Shown here piece by piece: positions 23,637-32,227 of a DNA stretch of 40,251 nucleotides (within the stretch, counting starts at the first letter, position 1; the number at the start of each line of letters is the position of its first letter). The notes beneath the pieces are model-generated. The model was not told where the DNA came from and did not search any database. It was given only the letters and a program-made list of their open reading frames with translations. Source of the stretch: Halanaerobium sp046541575 (lineage in GTDB: Bacteria > Bacillota > Halanaerobiia > Halanaerobiales > Halanaerobiaceae). The translations under genes and the position numbers were made by a program. The stretch spans positions 1 through 40,251 of the forward strand of contig JBKHDA010000013.1 of assembly GCA_046541575.1 (NCBI GenBank), given 5' to 3'.

Positions 23637-25442
23637 CTATTTATTATTTCTAAGTCTTGTTTTTTCATTAAGAATTTTTTTGCGCAGACGAATTGCCTCC
23701 GGAGTAATCTCTACCAACTCATCGTCTTCTATAAACTCTAAGGCCTGCTCTAAGGTAAATTTCTTGGCAGGTGCCAGGTTAATAGAATCATCAGAACCTG
23801 AAGCTCTCACATTTGTCAGTTTCTTATTTTTACAGGCATTAACTGTCAGGTCATTTTCACGGCTGTGCAGCCCAATGATCATTCCTTCATATACCTTTGT
23901 TCCCGGTTCAATAAACATCTGACCTCTATCTTCCAAATTAGAAAGTGCATATCCCATGGCGGTTCCCTGCTGATTGGAAATTAAAACTCCATTCTGACGC
24001 TTTGGAACCTCACCTTTAAAGGGCTCATATTTCGCAAAAGAACGGATTAAAGTACCCTCACCACTGGTATCATTTATAAATTCACTTCTAAAACCAATCA
24101 AACCTCTGGTTGGTACCAGATATTCTAAGTGTACATAATCACCCTCAGGCATCATAGAATGCATGATTCCCTTACGCTTATTCAATTTATCAATTACTGT
24201 CCCGGAATATTTCTCCGGCAGCTCAACCATTACCTTCTCTATCGGCTCGTGTTTTTTACCATCAATCTCCTTCATTAAAACCTCCGGCTTGGAAACAGAA
24301 ACCTCATAACCCTCACGGCGCATATTTTCTAATAAGATTGAAAGGTGCAGCTCACCACGGCCGGAAACTTTAAAAGCTTCGGTGTTTTCAGCTTTTTCCA
24401 CCCGCAGTCCCACATTAACCTCTAATTCTCTTTCCAGACGCGCTTTCAGATGGCGGGTTGTCAAATAATCTCCATCCAGACCGGCAAATGGGGAATCATT
24501 GACCAGAAAATACATGGCCAGAGTTGGCTCAGCAATTTCGATCATCGGCAGCGGATCAACCTTCCCTACTTCACAGACGGTTTCTCCAATTGAAATATCT
24601 GGAAGCCCTGCAATAGAAACAATTTCTCCACTGTGAGTTTCCTCAACTGCATTCTGTTTTAAACCTTCGTAAACAGACAGTTTGGTGATCTTACCCTTTT
24701 TAGTGGACCCATCACGCTTATAGACTTCAACCTGCTGTCCATCTTTGAGAGTTCCTTTATAAACACGACCAATACCCATTCGCCCAAGATAATCATCATA
24801 AGCAAGATCATAAATCTGCATCTGCAGGGGCTCATCATCTAAGTCCGGATAACTATCAACAGTATTAATAATAGTCTCAAAAAGCGGATCCAAGTTTTCA
24901 CTTTCATGATCTAGTTCATGGAAAGCTTTTCCTTCAACTGCAATACCATAAATTACAGGAAATTCTAACTGATCATCATCTGCAGAAAGCTCGATAAAGA
25001 GATCAATGATCTCATCGTGAACCTCTTCTGCCCGCTGATTATTTTTATCTATTTTATTAATAAAGACAATCGGTTTAATTCCTTTTTCTAAAGATTTTTT
25101 TAAGACAAATCTGGTCTGAGGCATGGGACCTTCTGTTGCATCTACAATTAAAATTGCAGAATCTACTGCTTTAATAACCCGCTCTACCTCAGAAGAAAAA
25201 TCCGCATGACCTGGAGTATCGACAATATTAATTTTAACTCCATTATGCTCAATGGCACAGTTTTTAGAATAAATTGTAATTCCGCGCTCACGCTCAAGAT
25301 CATTGCTGTCCATTATACAGTCTACAACTTCTTCGTTTTCTCTAAAAACACCACTCTGATTTAAAAAAGCATCAACAAGGGTTGACTTACCCGCATCAAC
25401 ATGGGCAATAACCGCCAGATTTATTATTTTTCTTTTATCCAC
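23637..25442 (-). CDS. typA: Ribosome-associated GTPase TypA/BipA
   Basis: TypA is a translational GTPase that acts on the ribosome and matters under cold and other stress. The 601-residue protein begins with the G domain, with AHVDAGKSTL near residues 13-22, the switch region RERGITIYSKN, DTPGHADFSSEV near 76-87, and NKID near 130. EF-G-like domains and the TypA C-terminal domain (VPTRGLIGFRSEF near 449) follow. The start is GTG at 25442, eight bases after AAAGGG. It stands alone with a terminator behind it. The neighbouring cold-shock genes fit a cold-related context but are separate units. Confidence 0.94.
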   Translation of the reverse strand: MDKRKIINLAVIAHVDAGKSTLVDAFLNQSGVFRENEEVVDCIMDSNDLERERGITIYSKNCAIEHNGVKINIVDTPGHADFSSEVERVIKAVDSAILIVDATEGPMPQTRFVLKKSLEKGIKPIVFINKIDKNNQRAEEVHDEIIDLFIELSADDDQLEFPVIYGIAVEGKAFHELDHESENLDPLFETIINTVDSYPDLDDEPLQMQIYDLAYDDYLGRMGIGRVYKGTLKDGQQVEVYKRDGSTKKGKITKLSVYEGLKQNAVEETHSGEIVSIAGLPDISIGETVCEVGKVDPLPMIEIAEPTLAMYFLVNDSPFAGLDGDYLTTRHLKARLERELEVNVGLRVEKAENTEAFKVSGRGELHLSILLENMRREGYEVSVSKPEVLMKEIDGKKHEPIEKVMVELPEKYSGTVIDKLNKRKGIMHSMMPEGDYVHLEYLVPTRGLIGFRSEFINDTSGEGTLIRSFAKYEPFKGEVPKRQNGVLISNQQGTAMGYALSNLEDRGQMFIEPGTKVYEGMIIGLHSRENDLTVNACKNKKLTNVRASGSDDSINLAPAKKFTLEQALEFIEDDELVEITPEAIRLRKKILNEKTRLRNNK

Positions 25443-25583
25443 ACTAAAAACCCTTTCTCTTATAAAGTTAAAGTAACTTCCTTATTTATATTTTTTATTT
25501 ATTTCACTCAAGCTATATCAAAAATATTTAAAAATTTTATTTATTAAAATGAAAATGTATTAATTTCATAGCTAATAATCAGA

Positions 25584-25619
25584 AAAGCCCTGACCACTTA
25601 AAAAAGCAATCAGGGCTTT
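25584..25619 (-). terminator. Terminator of the first cold-shock gene
   Basis: AAAGCCCTGA (25584-25593) pairs with TCAGGGCTTT (25610-25619), with a 16-base loop. On the minus strand the stem ends in TTTTC. Confidence 0.82.
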
Positions 25620-25647
25620 CAATTCTATTATAAAACTTTTATTTGCT

Positions 25648-25851
25648 TTATAACTTAACGATATTAGCAGCTTGTGGGCCGCGGTCGCCTTCTACGATTT
25701 CGAATTCTACTTCCTGACCTTCTTCAAGGTTTTTGAAACCGTCCTCTTTAATTGCTGAGAAGTGTGCGAACACGTCGTCTCCGTCTTCTCTTTCAATAAA
25801 GCCAAAACCTTTTTTCCCATCAAACCACTTAACTGTTCCTGTGTAAATCAT
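25648..25851 (-). CDS. Cold-shock protein, CspA family (copy 1)
   Basis: This 67-residue single-domain protein binds single-stranded RNA and DNA and acts as an RNA chaperone. RNP1 is KGFGFI (residues 14-19) and RNP2 is DVFAHF (26-31). It differs from the second copy 290 bases away at only three residues: Lys35, Asp37 and Glu43 here against Glu, Glu and Asp there. The ATG follows AGGAGG. It has its own near-consensus promoter, a 57-base leader that starts with a hairpin, and a terminator. The pair looks like a tandem duplication of the whole unit. Confidence 0.96.
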   Translation of the reverse strand: MIYTGTVKWFDGKKGFGFIEREDGDDVFAHFSAIKEDGFKNLEEGQEVEFEIVEGDRGPQAANIVKL

Positions 25852-25875
25852 TAAATTATTCCTCCTATTATTAAC

Positions 25876-25908
25876 GATGGAAATGTTACCTGTTTTTTGT
25901 TTTCCATC
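25876..25908 (-). promoter_or_regulatory. 5' leader hairpin of cold-shock gene copy 1
   Basis: GATGGAAA pairs with TTTCCATC across a 17-base loop. It begins six bases after the -10 box, so the transcript would start at or next to the stem. The same stem precedes the second copy, with one A-U pair changed to G-U. Confidence 0.6.
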
Positions 25909-25914
25909 TTTTAC

Positions 25915-25943
25915 AGTTTAGCATTATTAAATGCTTCTGTCAA
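25915..25943 (-). promoter_or_regulatory. Promoter of cold-shock gene copy 1
   Basis: TTGACA (25938-25943), 17 bases, then TAAACT (25915-25920). It faces the first cold-shock gene. Confidence 0.8.
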
Positions 25944-26088
25944 CAATTATTTTAAAATTATTTTTTTGAACTTTAGATTTCTCTTTTATAGACCGGCAGT
26001 TAGCCGCTCAAACACTTTCTGTATTCTACACTACAATCATGAATCCGATTTTTAAATCCGATTAAAATAAAGCAAATAGTTTAGAAAA

Positions 26089-26114
26089 GCTCTGTCCAAT
26101 TGAATGAACAGAGC
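26089..26114 (-). terminator. Terminator of the second cold-shock gene
   Basis: GCTCTGT (26089-26095) pairs with ACAGAGC (26108-26114) over a 12-base loop, followed on the minus strand by TTTTC. It is weaker than the terminator of copy 1. Confidence 0.7.
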
Positions 26115-26140
26115 CTTAAATTCATAAAACTATTTATGCT

Positions 26141-26344
26141 TTATAATTTAACGATATTAGCAGCTTGTGGGCCGCGATCGCCTTCTACGATTTCAAATTC
26201 TACTTCCTGACCTTCGTCTAGGTTTTTGAAACCTTCTTCTTCAATAGCTGAGAAGTGTGCGAACACGTCGTCTCCGTCTTCTCTTTCAATAAAGCCAAAA
26301 CCTTTTTTCCCATCAAACCACTTAACTGTTCCTGTGTAAATCAT
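26141..26344 (-). CDS. Cold-shock protein, CspA family (copy 2)
   Basis: This 67-residue cold-shock domain protein is the near-identical partner of the gene at 25648-25851, with the same RNP1 (KGFGFI) and RNP2 (DVFAHF). The three changes (Glu35, Glu37, Asp43) make it more acidic. The ATG follows AGGAGG. Its promoter is stronger than that of copy 1 (TATACT against TAAACT), and the leader has the same length and hairpin. Very similar coding DNA suggests recent duplication or gene conversion. Confidence 0.96.
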   Translation of the reverse strand: MIYTGTVKWFDGKKGFGFIEREDGDDVFAHFSAIEEEGFKNLDEGQEVEFEIVEGDRGPQAANIVKL

Positions 26345-26370
26345 TAAATAAATTCCTCCTAGTTTTTAAC

Positions 26371-26401
26371 GATGGAATTCGTACTTGTTTTTTTCTCCAT
26401 C
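26371..26401 (-). promoter_or_regulatory. 5' leader hairpin of cold-shock gene copy 2
   Basis: GATGGA pairs with TCCATC, and the next pair is G-U. It begins six bases after the -10 box, exactly as in copy 1, and is followed by the same GTTAA sequence and AGGAGG site. Confidence 0.6.
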
Positions 26402-26407
26402 TCCCAT

Positions 26408-26436
26408 AGTATAGCATTCTGATATGGTGCTGTCAA
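26408..26436 (-). promoter_or_regulatory. Promoter of cold-shock gene copy 2
   Basis: A perfect TTGACA (26431-26436), 17 bases, then TATACT (26408-26413). This is among the best sigma-A-type promoters in the window. Confidence 0.85.
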
Positions 26437-26470
26437 GGATTATTTGAAATTATTTTGTTATTTCTCCATT

Positions 26471-27124
26471 TTACTCACCCTCGTTAAAGTTTCCGTGTTC
26501 AATAAAATTTGCAACCAGATTTGCGGTCTGCTTCTGATAGTGAATATCTTTATGACCATAAGGCAGCACAACAAAGTCTTTCAATTTCGGGATTTCTACT
26601 GATTCCACTCGAATGCGGCCGTCATTTTCCTTGCCTAAAAGTCTCCCCAGAAAAAGATTACAGTTATTCCCTGCTATAGCTGCCATTTCAAAATCTTCAG
26701 CTGCTGCCAGTTCCAATCGCCTAACATTTTGATGTTCAATTGAACTTAAGGTCTTAAATATATCAGTAAAAGGCTTAAAATATTTCTTAACAAAATCGGC
26801 AAGCTTACTCCCCTTATTCGGAGCAGCAATCAAAACTATTCTGCCGATTCTATCTTTATATTCGGTCACTGCCAGGAACCTTCTAATCAAAATCCCACCG
26901 GTACTGTGCCCCACAAAATGTATTTTTTCAGCAGCATCTGATTCAGAAATTATCTTTTCTACTTCTGTTTTGAAAAGCGGCAGAGTTGATTTAAGCTTTT
27001 TAAAAGTTAAGGGCAGATTGATGGTTATAACTTCAAAAGCTGCTTTTTCCAGTTTAGATTTCAAAGCAAACATGTCTTTTTCATTTTTAAAATAACCGTG
27101 AACTAAAATAACCTTTTGCTTCAT
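26471..27124 (-). CDS. Alpha/beta hydrolase, lipase/esterase-like
   Basis: This 217-residue protein has an alpha/beta hydrolase fold. It begins with VILVHGYFKN (oxyanion-hole HG at residues 9-10) and carries the nucleophile elbow GHSTGG at 72-77 with Ser74. The acid and the catalytic His (probably in YGHKDIHYQ near the C-terminus) are in the expected order. There is no signal peptide, so it acts in the cytoplasm. It lies 26 bases after lplA and probably shares its transcript. The ATG is 9-13 bases after GGAGGG. The substrate is unknown. No terminator is visible before the next promoter. Confidence 0.78.
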   Translation of the reverse strand: MKQKVILVHGYFKNEKDMFALKSKLEKAAFEVITINLPLTFKKLKSTLPLFKTEVEKIISESDAAEKIHFVGHSTGGILIRRFLAVTEYKDRIGRIVLIAAPNKGSKLADFVKKYFKPFTDIFKTLSSIEHQNVRRLELAAAEDFEMAAIAGNNCNLFLGRLLGKENDGRIRVESVEIPKLKDFVVLPYGHKDIHYQKQTANLVANFIEHGNFNEGE

Positions 27125-27150
27125 CTAAATCCGCCCTCCTTCCCTGCAGT

Positions 27151-28188
27151 TTAAATATCTCTTTTTAAGAACCAATTCTGTAAGTCATTTATTTGCTCAC
27201 TGTTATTATTATCTTTTAACTCTTCTAAACTAGCAGTTATTATTTTTTTATTTAGTTTTTTCCCTTTTAAAGAATCATTTATTTTCAAAAATAGATCTGC
27301 ATCTTCAGCATCAGTAAATACTTCAAGCTCTTCTATTTTTCCTTTTTTCAAATTGATTCCTAATTCTACTCCACCCCAGTCAAATCTTTTTTCAAAATAA
27401 ATATCAAAATTAGGAGTTCTGCCATAACGCCAGTCCCAGGAAGAATATTTATCATATAAAGACTTTAATTTTTCACTTTTTGAAGGTTTAATAAACTTTT
27501 TATTTACTGAAGAATTTTCATTGGAATAAATATCTATAAAACTATTTTCTACCTCATTTTTGACAGCTTCTAAACTTAAATTTTCTTTCAAATCTTTGAG
27601 GTTAACCACTCTGGAGCGTACAGATTCAATTCCCTTGGACTTAATTTTTTCTTTAGATACCTGAAGATAATCTACAAGTGATTCAATATCGGTATCAAAA
27701 AGTATTGTTCCATGATGGTATGCTTTTTCTTTAGTGTAATAAAATGCATTACCCGAAAACTTCTTCCCAGCAGCTGTAAGATCATTGCGCCCTGTAAACT
27801 CTGCTTCAATTCCTAAGTTTTTAACTGCCTTTAAAATTACAGAAAGCTGTTTTTTAAGATTATATTTATCTCTTTTTAAAATAAAAGTGAAGTTTAAATT
27901 TCCTTTGTCATGATAAACTGCTCCTCCACCTGAAAGCCTGCGGGCCAGAAATCCACTGTCTTCCTCTTCAAGCTGAGAACACCTGCACTCTTTCCATGCA
28001 TTTTGATTGCGTCCGATCACTACAGTATGGTCATTCTGCCAGAGATATAAAATAATTTCATTATCATCCAGGTTATTAAGTAGGTGCTCTTCTAGAGCAA
28101 GATTATACCAGGGATTATATTCTTCAGAATATATTAGACTTAATTTATTATTTAATTGTGTTTGTGAAGCATTAATTTTTTTCTGCAA
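27151..28188 (-). CDS. lplA: Lipoate-protein ligase A
   Basis: LplA activates free lipoate with ATP and attaches it to lipoyl domains such as that of the acetoin dehydrogenase E2 encoded just upstream. The 345-residue protein has the catalytic N-terminal domain with RRLSGGGAVYHDKGNLNFTF near residues 82-101, and SGNAFYYTKEKAYHHGTILFDTD, split near 144-166. A C-terminal accessory domain follows. The start is TTG at 28188, seven bases after GGAGG; no upstream ATG fits. A transcription terminator ends immediately before that ribosome site, so expression from the aco promoter would need read-through. Confidence 0.92.
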   Translation of the reverse strand: MQKKINASQTQLNNKLSLIYSEEYNPWYNLALEEHLLNNLDDNEIILYLWQNDHTVVIGRNQNAWKECRCSQLEEEDSGFLARRLSGGGAVYHDKGNLNFTFILKRDKYNLKKQLSVILKAVKNLGIEAEFTGRNDLTAAGKKFSGNAFYYTKEKAYHHGTILFDTDIESLVDYLQVSKEKIKSKGIESVRSRVVNLKDLKENLSLEAVKNEVENSFIDIYSNENSSVNKKFIKPSKSEKLKSLYDKYSSWDWRYGRTPNFDIYFEKRFDWGGVELGINLKKGKIEELEVFTDAEDADLFLKINDSLKGKKLNKKIITASLEELKDNNNSEQINDLQNWFLKRDI

Positions 28189-28205
28189 CTAAAAACCTCC
28201 TAAAA

Positions 28206-28239
28206 AAATAAGGCAACATTTAAAACTGCTGCCTTATTT
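28206..28239 (-). terminator. Terminator between acoC and lplA
   Basis: AAATAAGGCA (28206-28215) pairs with TGCCTTATTT (28230-28239), with further inner pairs, and on the minus strand runs into TTTTTTT. The T-tract touches the GGAGG ribosome site of lplA. Confidence 0.85.
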
Positions 28240-28319
28240 ATTAAATTTTACTTTACAGTTTTATTATTTCATATATTTGGGCTGTACAGCAAATAAATTA
28301 TCAAATTTAATTTATTAAA

Positions 28320-29513
28320 TCAAAGACATAAATAAGGGTTTTCAACATAAGCAGCAAATTTCTGCATAAATTTCGCTGCCTCAGCTCCATCTACTGCACG
28401 ATGATCTACTCCCAGTGTAAAGTTAATAACTTTTTTATTTTTCACCCTTTTTTCCAGATCTAAATAAAGCCTGTCCTTAACTGTTCCTACAGCTAAAATA
28501 GCTGTCTGAGGTGGATTAATAATTGCTGTAAATTCATCAATTCCAAACATTCCCAGGTTGCTGATAGTAAAACTTCCTCCCTGCAGCTCATCTGGATTTA
28601 AGTTATTGTTTTTAGTTCTCTTAACAAGATCACTGCTTTTTGCTGAAACTTCTTTTAAACTGAGTTGATCAGTGTTTTTTAAAACTGGAACCAATAAACC
28701 ATTATCAACTGCAACTGCAACCCCAACACTTACCTCATCGGCAATAACAAAATCTCCTGTTTCTTTTTCAACTTTATTAATTACCTTATAGTCTGCTAAT
28801 ACTTTAGCTGTTATATAAGTTATTATATCATTTAAAGAAATCTTAATTCCGTTATCTGCCATACTTTCTTTAACACAGATTAAAGCTCCCACATCTATTT
28901 CTTTTTTGAGATAGATATGTGGAGAACGCCAGCTTTCACTCAACCTTTCACCAATAATTTTGCGCATTGAAGATGATTTATGTTCAGCACCTTTTTGCTT
29001 AACTTCTTTTTTATCTTTATCTGTTTGAGAATCCAAATATTTTTCAATATCAGATACACTTAATCTATTTTTAGAAAGTTCGGCAGCAACTTCCTGCAGG
29101 TCCAGATTATTATCAGCAGCAATTTTTCTTGCTTTAGGAGCTGCCATAACTTTTTTTGTACTAATTTTTTGCTCTTCTTTTTCTGCTTTATTAGGCACTT
29201 CCCTTTTTTTAGCAGACTCTTCTGTATTGGCATCTTTATCGGCTGCTGCTGGTTCCTGTTCTCCGGCTTCAGCTTCATAACCTACAAGTCTGGCTACAGG
29301 TGTTTTAACCGGAACTGTTTCCCCTTCTTTAACTAAAATTTCTAATAATTCTCCTGATTGAGTAGCTTCAACATCATTTGTTAATTTTTCAGTTTCAACG
29401 GCAAAAATTAAATCTCCTTCTTTAAAGGAATCTCCTTCAGAAATATACCACTCTATTAGAGTTCCTTCCTCCATTGTTAAACCTAATTTGGGCATCAATA
29501 ATTCTTTTGCCAT
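28320..29513 (-). CDS. acoC: Acetoin dehydrogenase E2, dihydrolipoamide acetyltransferase
   Basis: This is the 397-residue E2 core of a 2-oxo acid type dehydrogenase complex. It takes the acetyl group formed from acetoin and passes it to CoA. One N-terminal lipoyl domain carries Lys43 in ETEKL, followed by a Glu/Lys-rich linker, a peripheral-subunit-binding domain (about residues 123-160, APKARKIAADNN) and the catalytic domain ending with DHRAVDG. The ATG follows AAAGGAGG two bases after the methyltransferase gene. Acetoin specificity is inferred from acoX and acoR nearby. No E3 gene is in the operon. Confidence 0.9.
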   Translation of the reverse strand: MAKELLMPKLGLTMEEGTLIEWYISEGDSFKEGDLIFAVETEKLTNDVEATQSGELLEILVKEGETVPVKTPVARLVGYEAEAGEQEPAAADKDANTEESAKKREVPNKAEKEEQKISTKKVMAAPKARKIAADNNLDLQEVAAELSKNRLSVSDIEKYLDSQTDKDKKEVKQKGAEHKSSSMRKIIGERLSESWRSPHIYLKKEIDVGALICVKESMADNGIKISLNDIITYITAKVLADYKVINKVEKETGDFVIADEVSVGVAVAVDNGLLVPVLKNTDQLSLKEVSAKSSDLVKRTKNNNLNPDELQGGSFTISNLGMFGIDEFTAIINPPQTAILAVGTVKDRLYLDLEKRVKNKKVINFTLGVDHRAVDGAEAAKFMQKFAAYVENPYLCL

Positions 29514-29515
29514 TA

Positions 29516-30223
29516 CTAAACCTCCTTTTTTTCTACACTGGCAACTATTAGAGCACCTCTTTTAGGATAGCGCTCCTTAAAATCTGCCTCAAGTTTTTTA
29601 AACCATTCAAAATCTTCTTTTCTCTTAAAATATGGTGGTACAAATAAGGTTGATTCTATCTTTACTTTTCCAAAGCCACTCATTAGAGCCTGAACTTCCT
29701 GCCAGCTATAAAATTTCCCCTCAGAAAAAATAGAATCTTTTTCTAAAGCATCAGCAGTTCTTTTATAAGCCCAGGTGCTTTCCTTATTTAAAACTCCTAT
29801 TACAAATTTACCACCACTTTTAAGGCATCTCCACATCTCATTTAAGGCAGAATTTAGTTCGTTTTCAGTTTTGAAAAATTCTATCATTGAATTGGAATAA
29901 ACTATATCAAAGTAATTGTCGGCAAATGGCATCCCCTCTAAAATATCACCCTGAACAAAATTAATATCAATTTCCTCTGCTGCCGCTTTTTTTCTGCCTA
30001 CTTTCAGCATGCCTTCAGTTAGATCAAAACCGACAGTTTCTTCAGCATCTCTGGCAAATTTTCTTAAAAAATAACCTGTACCACAGCCCACCTCCAGAAT
30101 TTTTTTGCCGATGCAGTCTCCAATATGCCCGGCCAGACAGTGATATTCGTTTTCCCCAACATAACTGCCTCTAGCAGTCTGATACCAGTCCGCATATTTC
30201 TTTGAAAGCTGATCTAAATCCAA
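29516..30223 (-). CDS. SAM-dependent class I methyltransferase
   Basis: This 235-residue protein has the SAM-binding motif ILEVGCGTGYFLRKF near residues 41-55, the acidic loop VGFDLTEGML near 63-72, and NYFDIVYSNSMIEFF near 108-122. It resembles small-molecule methyltransferases of the UbiE/type 11 group. The start is TTG at 30223, coupled to the acoX stop as TAATTG, with GGAGGTG six bases upstream. Its place inside an acetoin dehydrogenase operon is not part of the standard aco set, and the substrate is unknown. Confidence 0.82.
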   Translation of the reverse strand: MDLDQLSKKYADWYQTARGSYVGENEYHCLAGHIGDCIGKKILEVGCGTGYFLRKFARDAEETVGFDLTEGMLKVGRKKAAAEEIDINFVQGDILEGMPFADNYFDIVYSNSMIEFFKTENELNSALNEMWRCLKSGGKFVIGVLNKESTWAYKRTADALEKDSIFSEGKFYSWQEVQALMSGFGKVKIESTLFVPPYFKRKEDFEWFKKLEADFKERYPKRGALIVASVEKKEV

Positions 30224-31252
30224 TTATTTCACCTCCAGCATTTTTTTGCTGTCAGCAAGCCTCAAAATCTTTTTATATTCTAAAAATTCAGCTTCTGCAT
30301 AACCTAATTTAAGGGAAATATCATCTGCAGCTTTTACAGATAATTCCCTTTCTCCATCAAGGGCTATAATTCTTTTTTTAGAAGGAAGTCTGATTTCTTC
30401 TCCCTGCTTAACTTTTTTCCATTTTTCAATAGGAATATCTTTAATCACTCCTGGAGCAATAGCTGCTTTGACCACTTTTTCTGCAGAATTATCTTTATCT
30501 CCAACTTTAAAGAAGACTCCTCCCCTCTCTTTTGCAGTTACTTCGGCCAGCCGTCCCGCAATTGAGACCATACCGATATCATGAGAGGTGCTTCTTGTAA
30601 CTAAAATTTCTTCCAGCAGCTCAGTATGCCAGATAGCCCGACTGCCAATATAGGATTCATTGACCACGACTGCATCTATTAAAGCAATATCAACTATTTC
30701 TCCATTTTTGATAACAAAAATGCACTTAATCGGCCGCTTAACCTTTCTTCTATCTTCTTTAGAAAGATTGCAAAATAGAGCAGCTGCCAGGCCGAGCATA
30801 GTGCTTTCTGCCATAATGGGAAATACATTATTAGTACCTGTAGAAAGTGACATAATTGGAGTTTTCTTAAGAGCTTTTACTACTACTCTGCTGGTACCAT
30901 CACCTCCTAAAACTATTATCAGATCTACATCCTTTTTTTCCATAATACAGGATGCATTAAATGAATCCTCTGCTGATCCTGCAATTGGCATTTCTACTAT
31001 TTTTACATCAAGTTTGAAATTTTCTTTTTCCTCTCCCCAGAGTCCATTTACTGCTTCACTGCCGATCCCAAAAGAATCAGGCATTATATATACCTTATCA
31101 ATATTAAGCTTATTTAAAGCAAGCAGTATTCTTCGAACAATATTTACTTTTTCAGCATTATCAAAAACAGAGCCATGTGCTACCAGCCTCCGGATATCTC
31201 TTCCGGAAGCTGGATTAGCAATAATTCCTACTGACTTTATCTGTTCAGCCAC
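30224..31252 (-). CDS. acoX: Acetoin catabolism protein X, NAD kinase-like
   Basis: AcoX is found in many acetoin operons; it is related to NAD kinases and its exact role is not settled. The 342-residue protein has IANPASGRDIRRLV near residues 11-24 and the nucleotide-binding GGDGT at 116-120, followed by STGTNNVFP near 137-145. The start is GTG at 31252, directly after the acoB stop (TAGGTG), with a weak GAGATGG site. It separates acoB from the methyltransferase and acoC genes. Confidence 0.87.
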   Translation of the reverse strand: MAEQIKSVGIIANPASGRDIRRLVAHGSVFDNAEKVNIVRRILLALNKLNIDKVYIMPDSFGIGSEAVNGLWGEEKENFKLDVKIVEMPIAGSAEDSFNASCIMEKKDVDLIIVLGGDGTSRVVVKALKKTPIMSLSTGTNNVFPIMAESTMLGLAAALFCNLSKEDRRKVKRPIKCIFVIKNGEIVDIALIDAVVVNESYIGSRAIWHTELLEEILVTRSTSHDIGMVSIAGRLAEVTAKERGGVFFKVGDKDNSAEKVVKAAIAPGVIKDIPIEKWKKVKQGEEIRLPSKKRIIALDGERELSVKAADDISLKLGYAEAEFLEYKKILRLADSKKMLEVK

Positions 31253-32227
31253 CTAAACCATCTCTTTAACAGCAGCTATTATTTTGTCCGAATCAGGGAG
31301 ATATGCTTTTTCTAAAACACTGCTAAATGGTACAGGTGCATCTGGAGCACAGACTCTTTTAATTGGCTGTTCTAAATAAAATAGTCCTTCCTCTGCAACA
31401 ACAGCAGAAATTTCGGAAGCAAATGAGCCTCTTTTTACTTCTTCTGTTGCTATTAGAAGTTTACCAGTTTTTTCTACTGATTTTAAAACTGTTTCTTTAT
31501 CAAAGGGCACTAAAGTTCTGGGATCAATAACTTCTAACTCAATACCTTCTTCAGCCAGCTTTTCTGCTGCTTCTAAAGCATAGCTGACTAAAATACCGGT
31601 AGCTACTATTGTTAAATCACTGCCCTCTCTTTTAACTTCAGCTTTGCCCAGAGGTATTATATAATCCTGATCTTCAGGAACATCACCGGTGTGATTATAG
31701 AGGATTTTATGCTCAAAAAACATAACCGGATTATCATCTCTAACTGCTGCTTTTAATAATCCTTTTGCATCAGCAGGATTTGAAGGATATACAACTTTCA
31801 AACCAGGAATATGTGTAAACCAGGCTTCAGTTCTCTCTGAATGCTGAGCTGCAGCACCAATACCTGCTCCATCAGGTACTCTAAGAACCATGGGTACACT
31901 TATCTGTCCACCTGTCATATAACACATTTTAGCGGCCTGGTTAAAAATTTCATCCATAGGAACTCCCAGAAAACCTGCAAACATAATTTCTGCTATTGGA
32001 CGACTTCCTGTCATAGCAGCCCCAACTGCACTACCAATGATAGCTGTTTCTGTAATTGGAGTATCTCTAACTCTATCTTCACCGAATCTTTCGACTAAAT
32101 TACCTGTTACTCCAAAACAACCCCCAAATATTCCAACATCTTCTCCCATAACAAATACTGAATTGTCTCTTTCCATTTCTTCGGCCATAGCTTCTCTTAA
32201 TGCTTCAGCATAACTTAATTTTTTCAT
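31253..32227 (-). CDS. acoB: Acetoin dehydrogenase E1 beta subunit
   Basis: AcoB is the beta chain of the thiamine diphosphate-dependent E1, which cleaves acetoin and hands the acetyl unit to the lipoyl group of AcoC. The 324-residue protein matches transketolase-like E1 beta chains, with SYAEALREAMAEEM at the N-terminus, GEDVGIFGG near residues 28-36, and GIGAAAQHSERTEAWF near 122-137. Its ATG overlaps the acoA stop as TAATG. The same family includes pyruvate and branched-chain enzymes; acoX and acoR next to it point to acetoin. Confidence 0.9.
   Translation of the reverse strand: MKKLSYAEALREAMAEEMERDNSVFVMGEDVGIFGGCFGVTGNLVERFGEDRVRDTPITETAIIGSAVGAAMTGSRPIAEIMFAGFLGVPMDEIFNQAAKMCYMTGGQISVPMVLRVPDGAGIGAAAQHSERTEAWFTHIPGLKVVYPSNPADAKGLLKAAVRDDNPVMFFEHKILYNHTGDVPEDQDYIIPLGKAEVKREGSDLTIVATGILVSYALEAAEKLAEEGIELEVIDPRTLVPFDKETVLKSVEKTGKLLIATEEVKRGSFASEISAVVAEEGLFYLEQPIKRVCAPDAPVPFSSVLEKAYLPDSDKIIAAVKEMV

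Noticed and set aside
25443..25583. Promoter of typA
   Set aside because: Several AT-rich near-matches (for example TTGAGT with TATAAA at 16 bases) but none stands out from the background.
26042..26064. Direct repeat AATCCGATT twice between the cold-shock genes
   Set aside because: Only nine bases, two copies, AT-rich setting and no clear role.
30660..31256. 198-codon open frame opposite acoX
   Set aside because: It lies antisense to a well-conserved gene, has low-complexity Ser/Ile-rich composition and no ribosome site.
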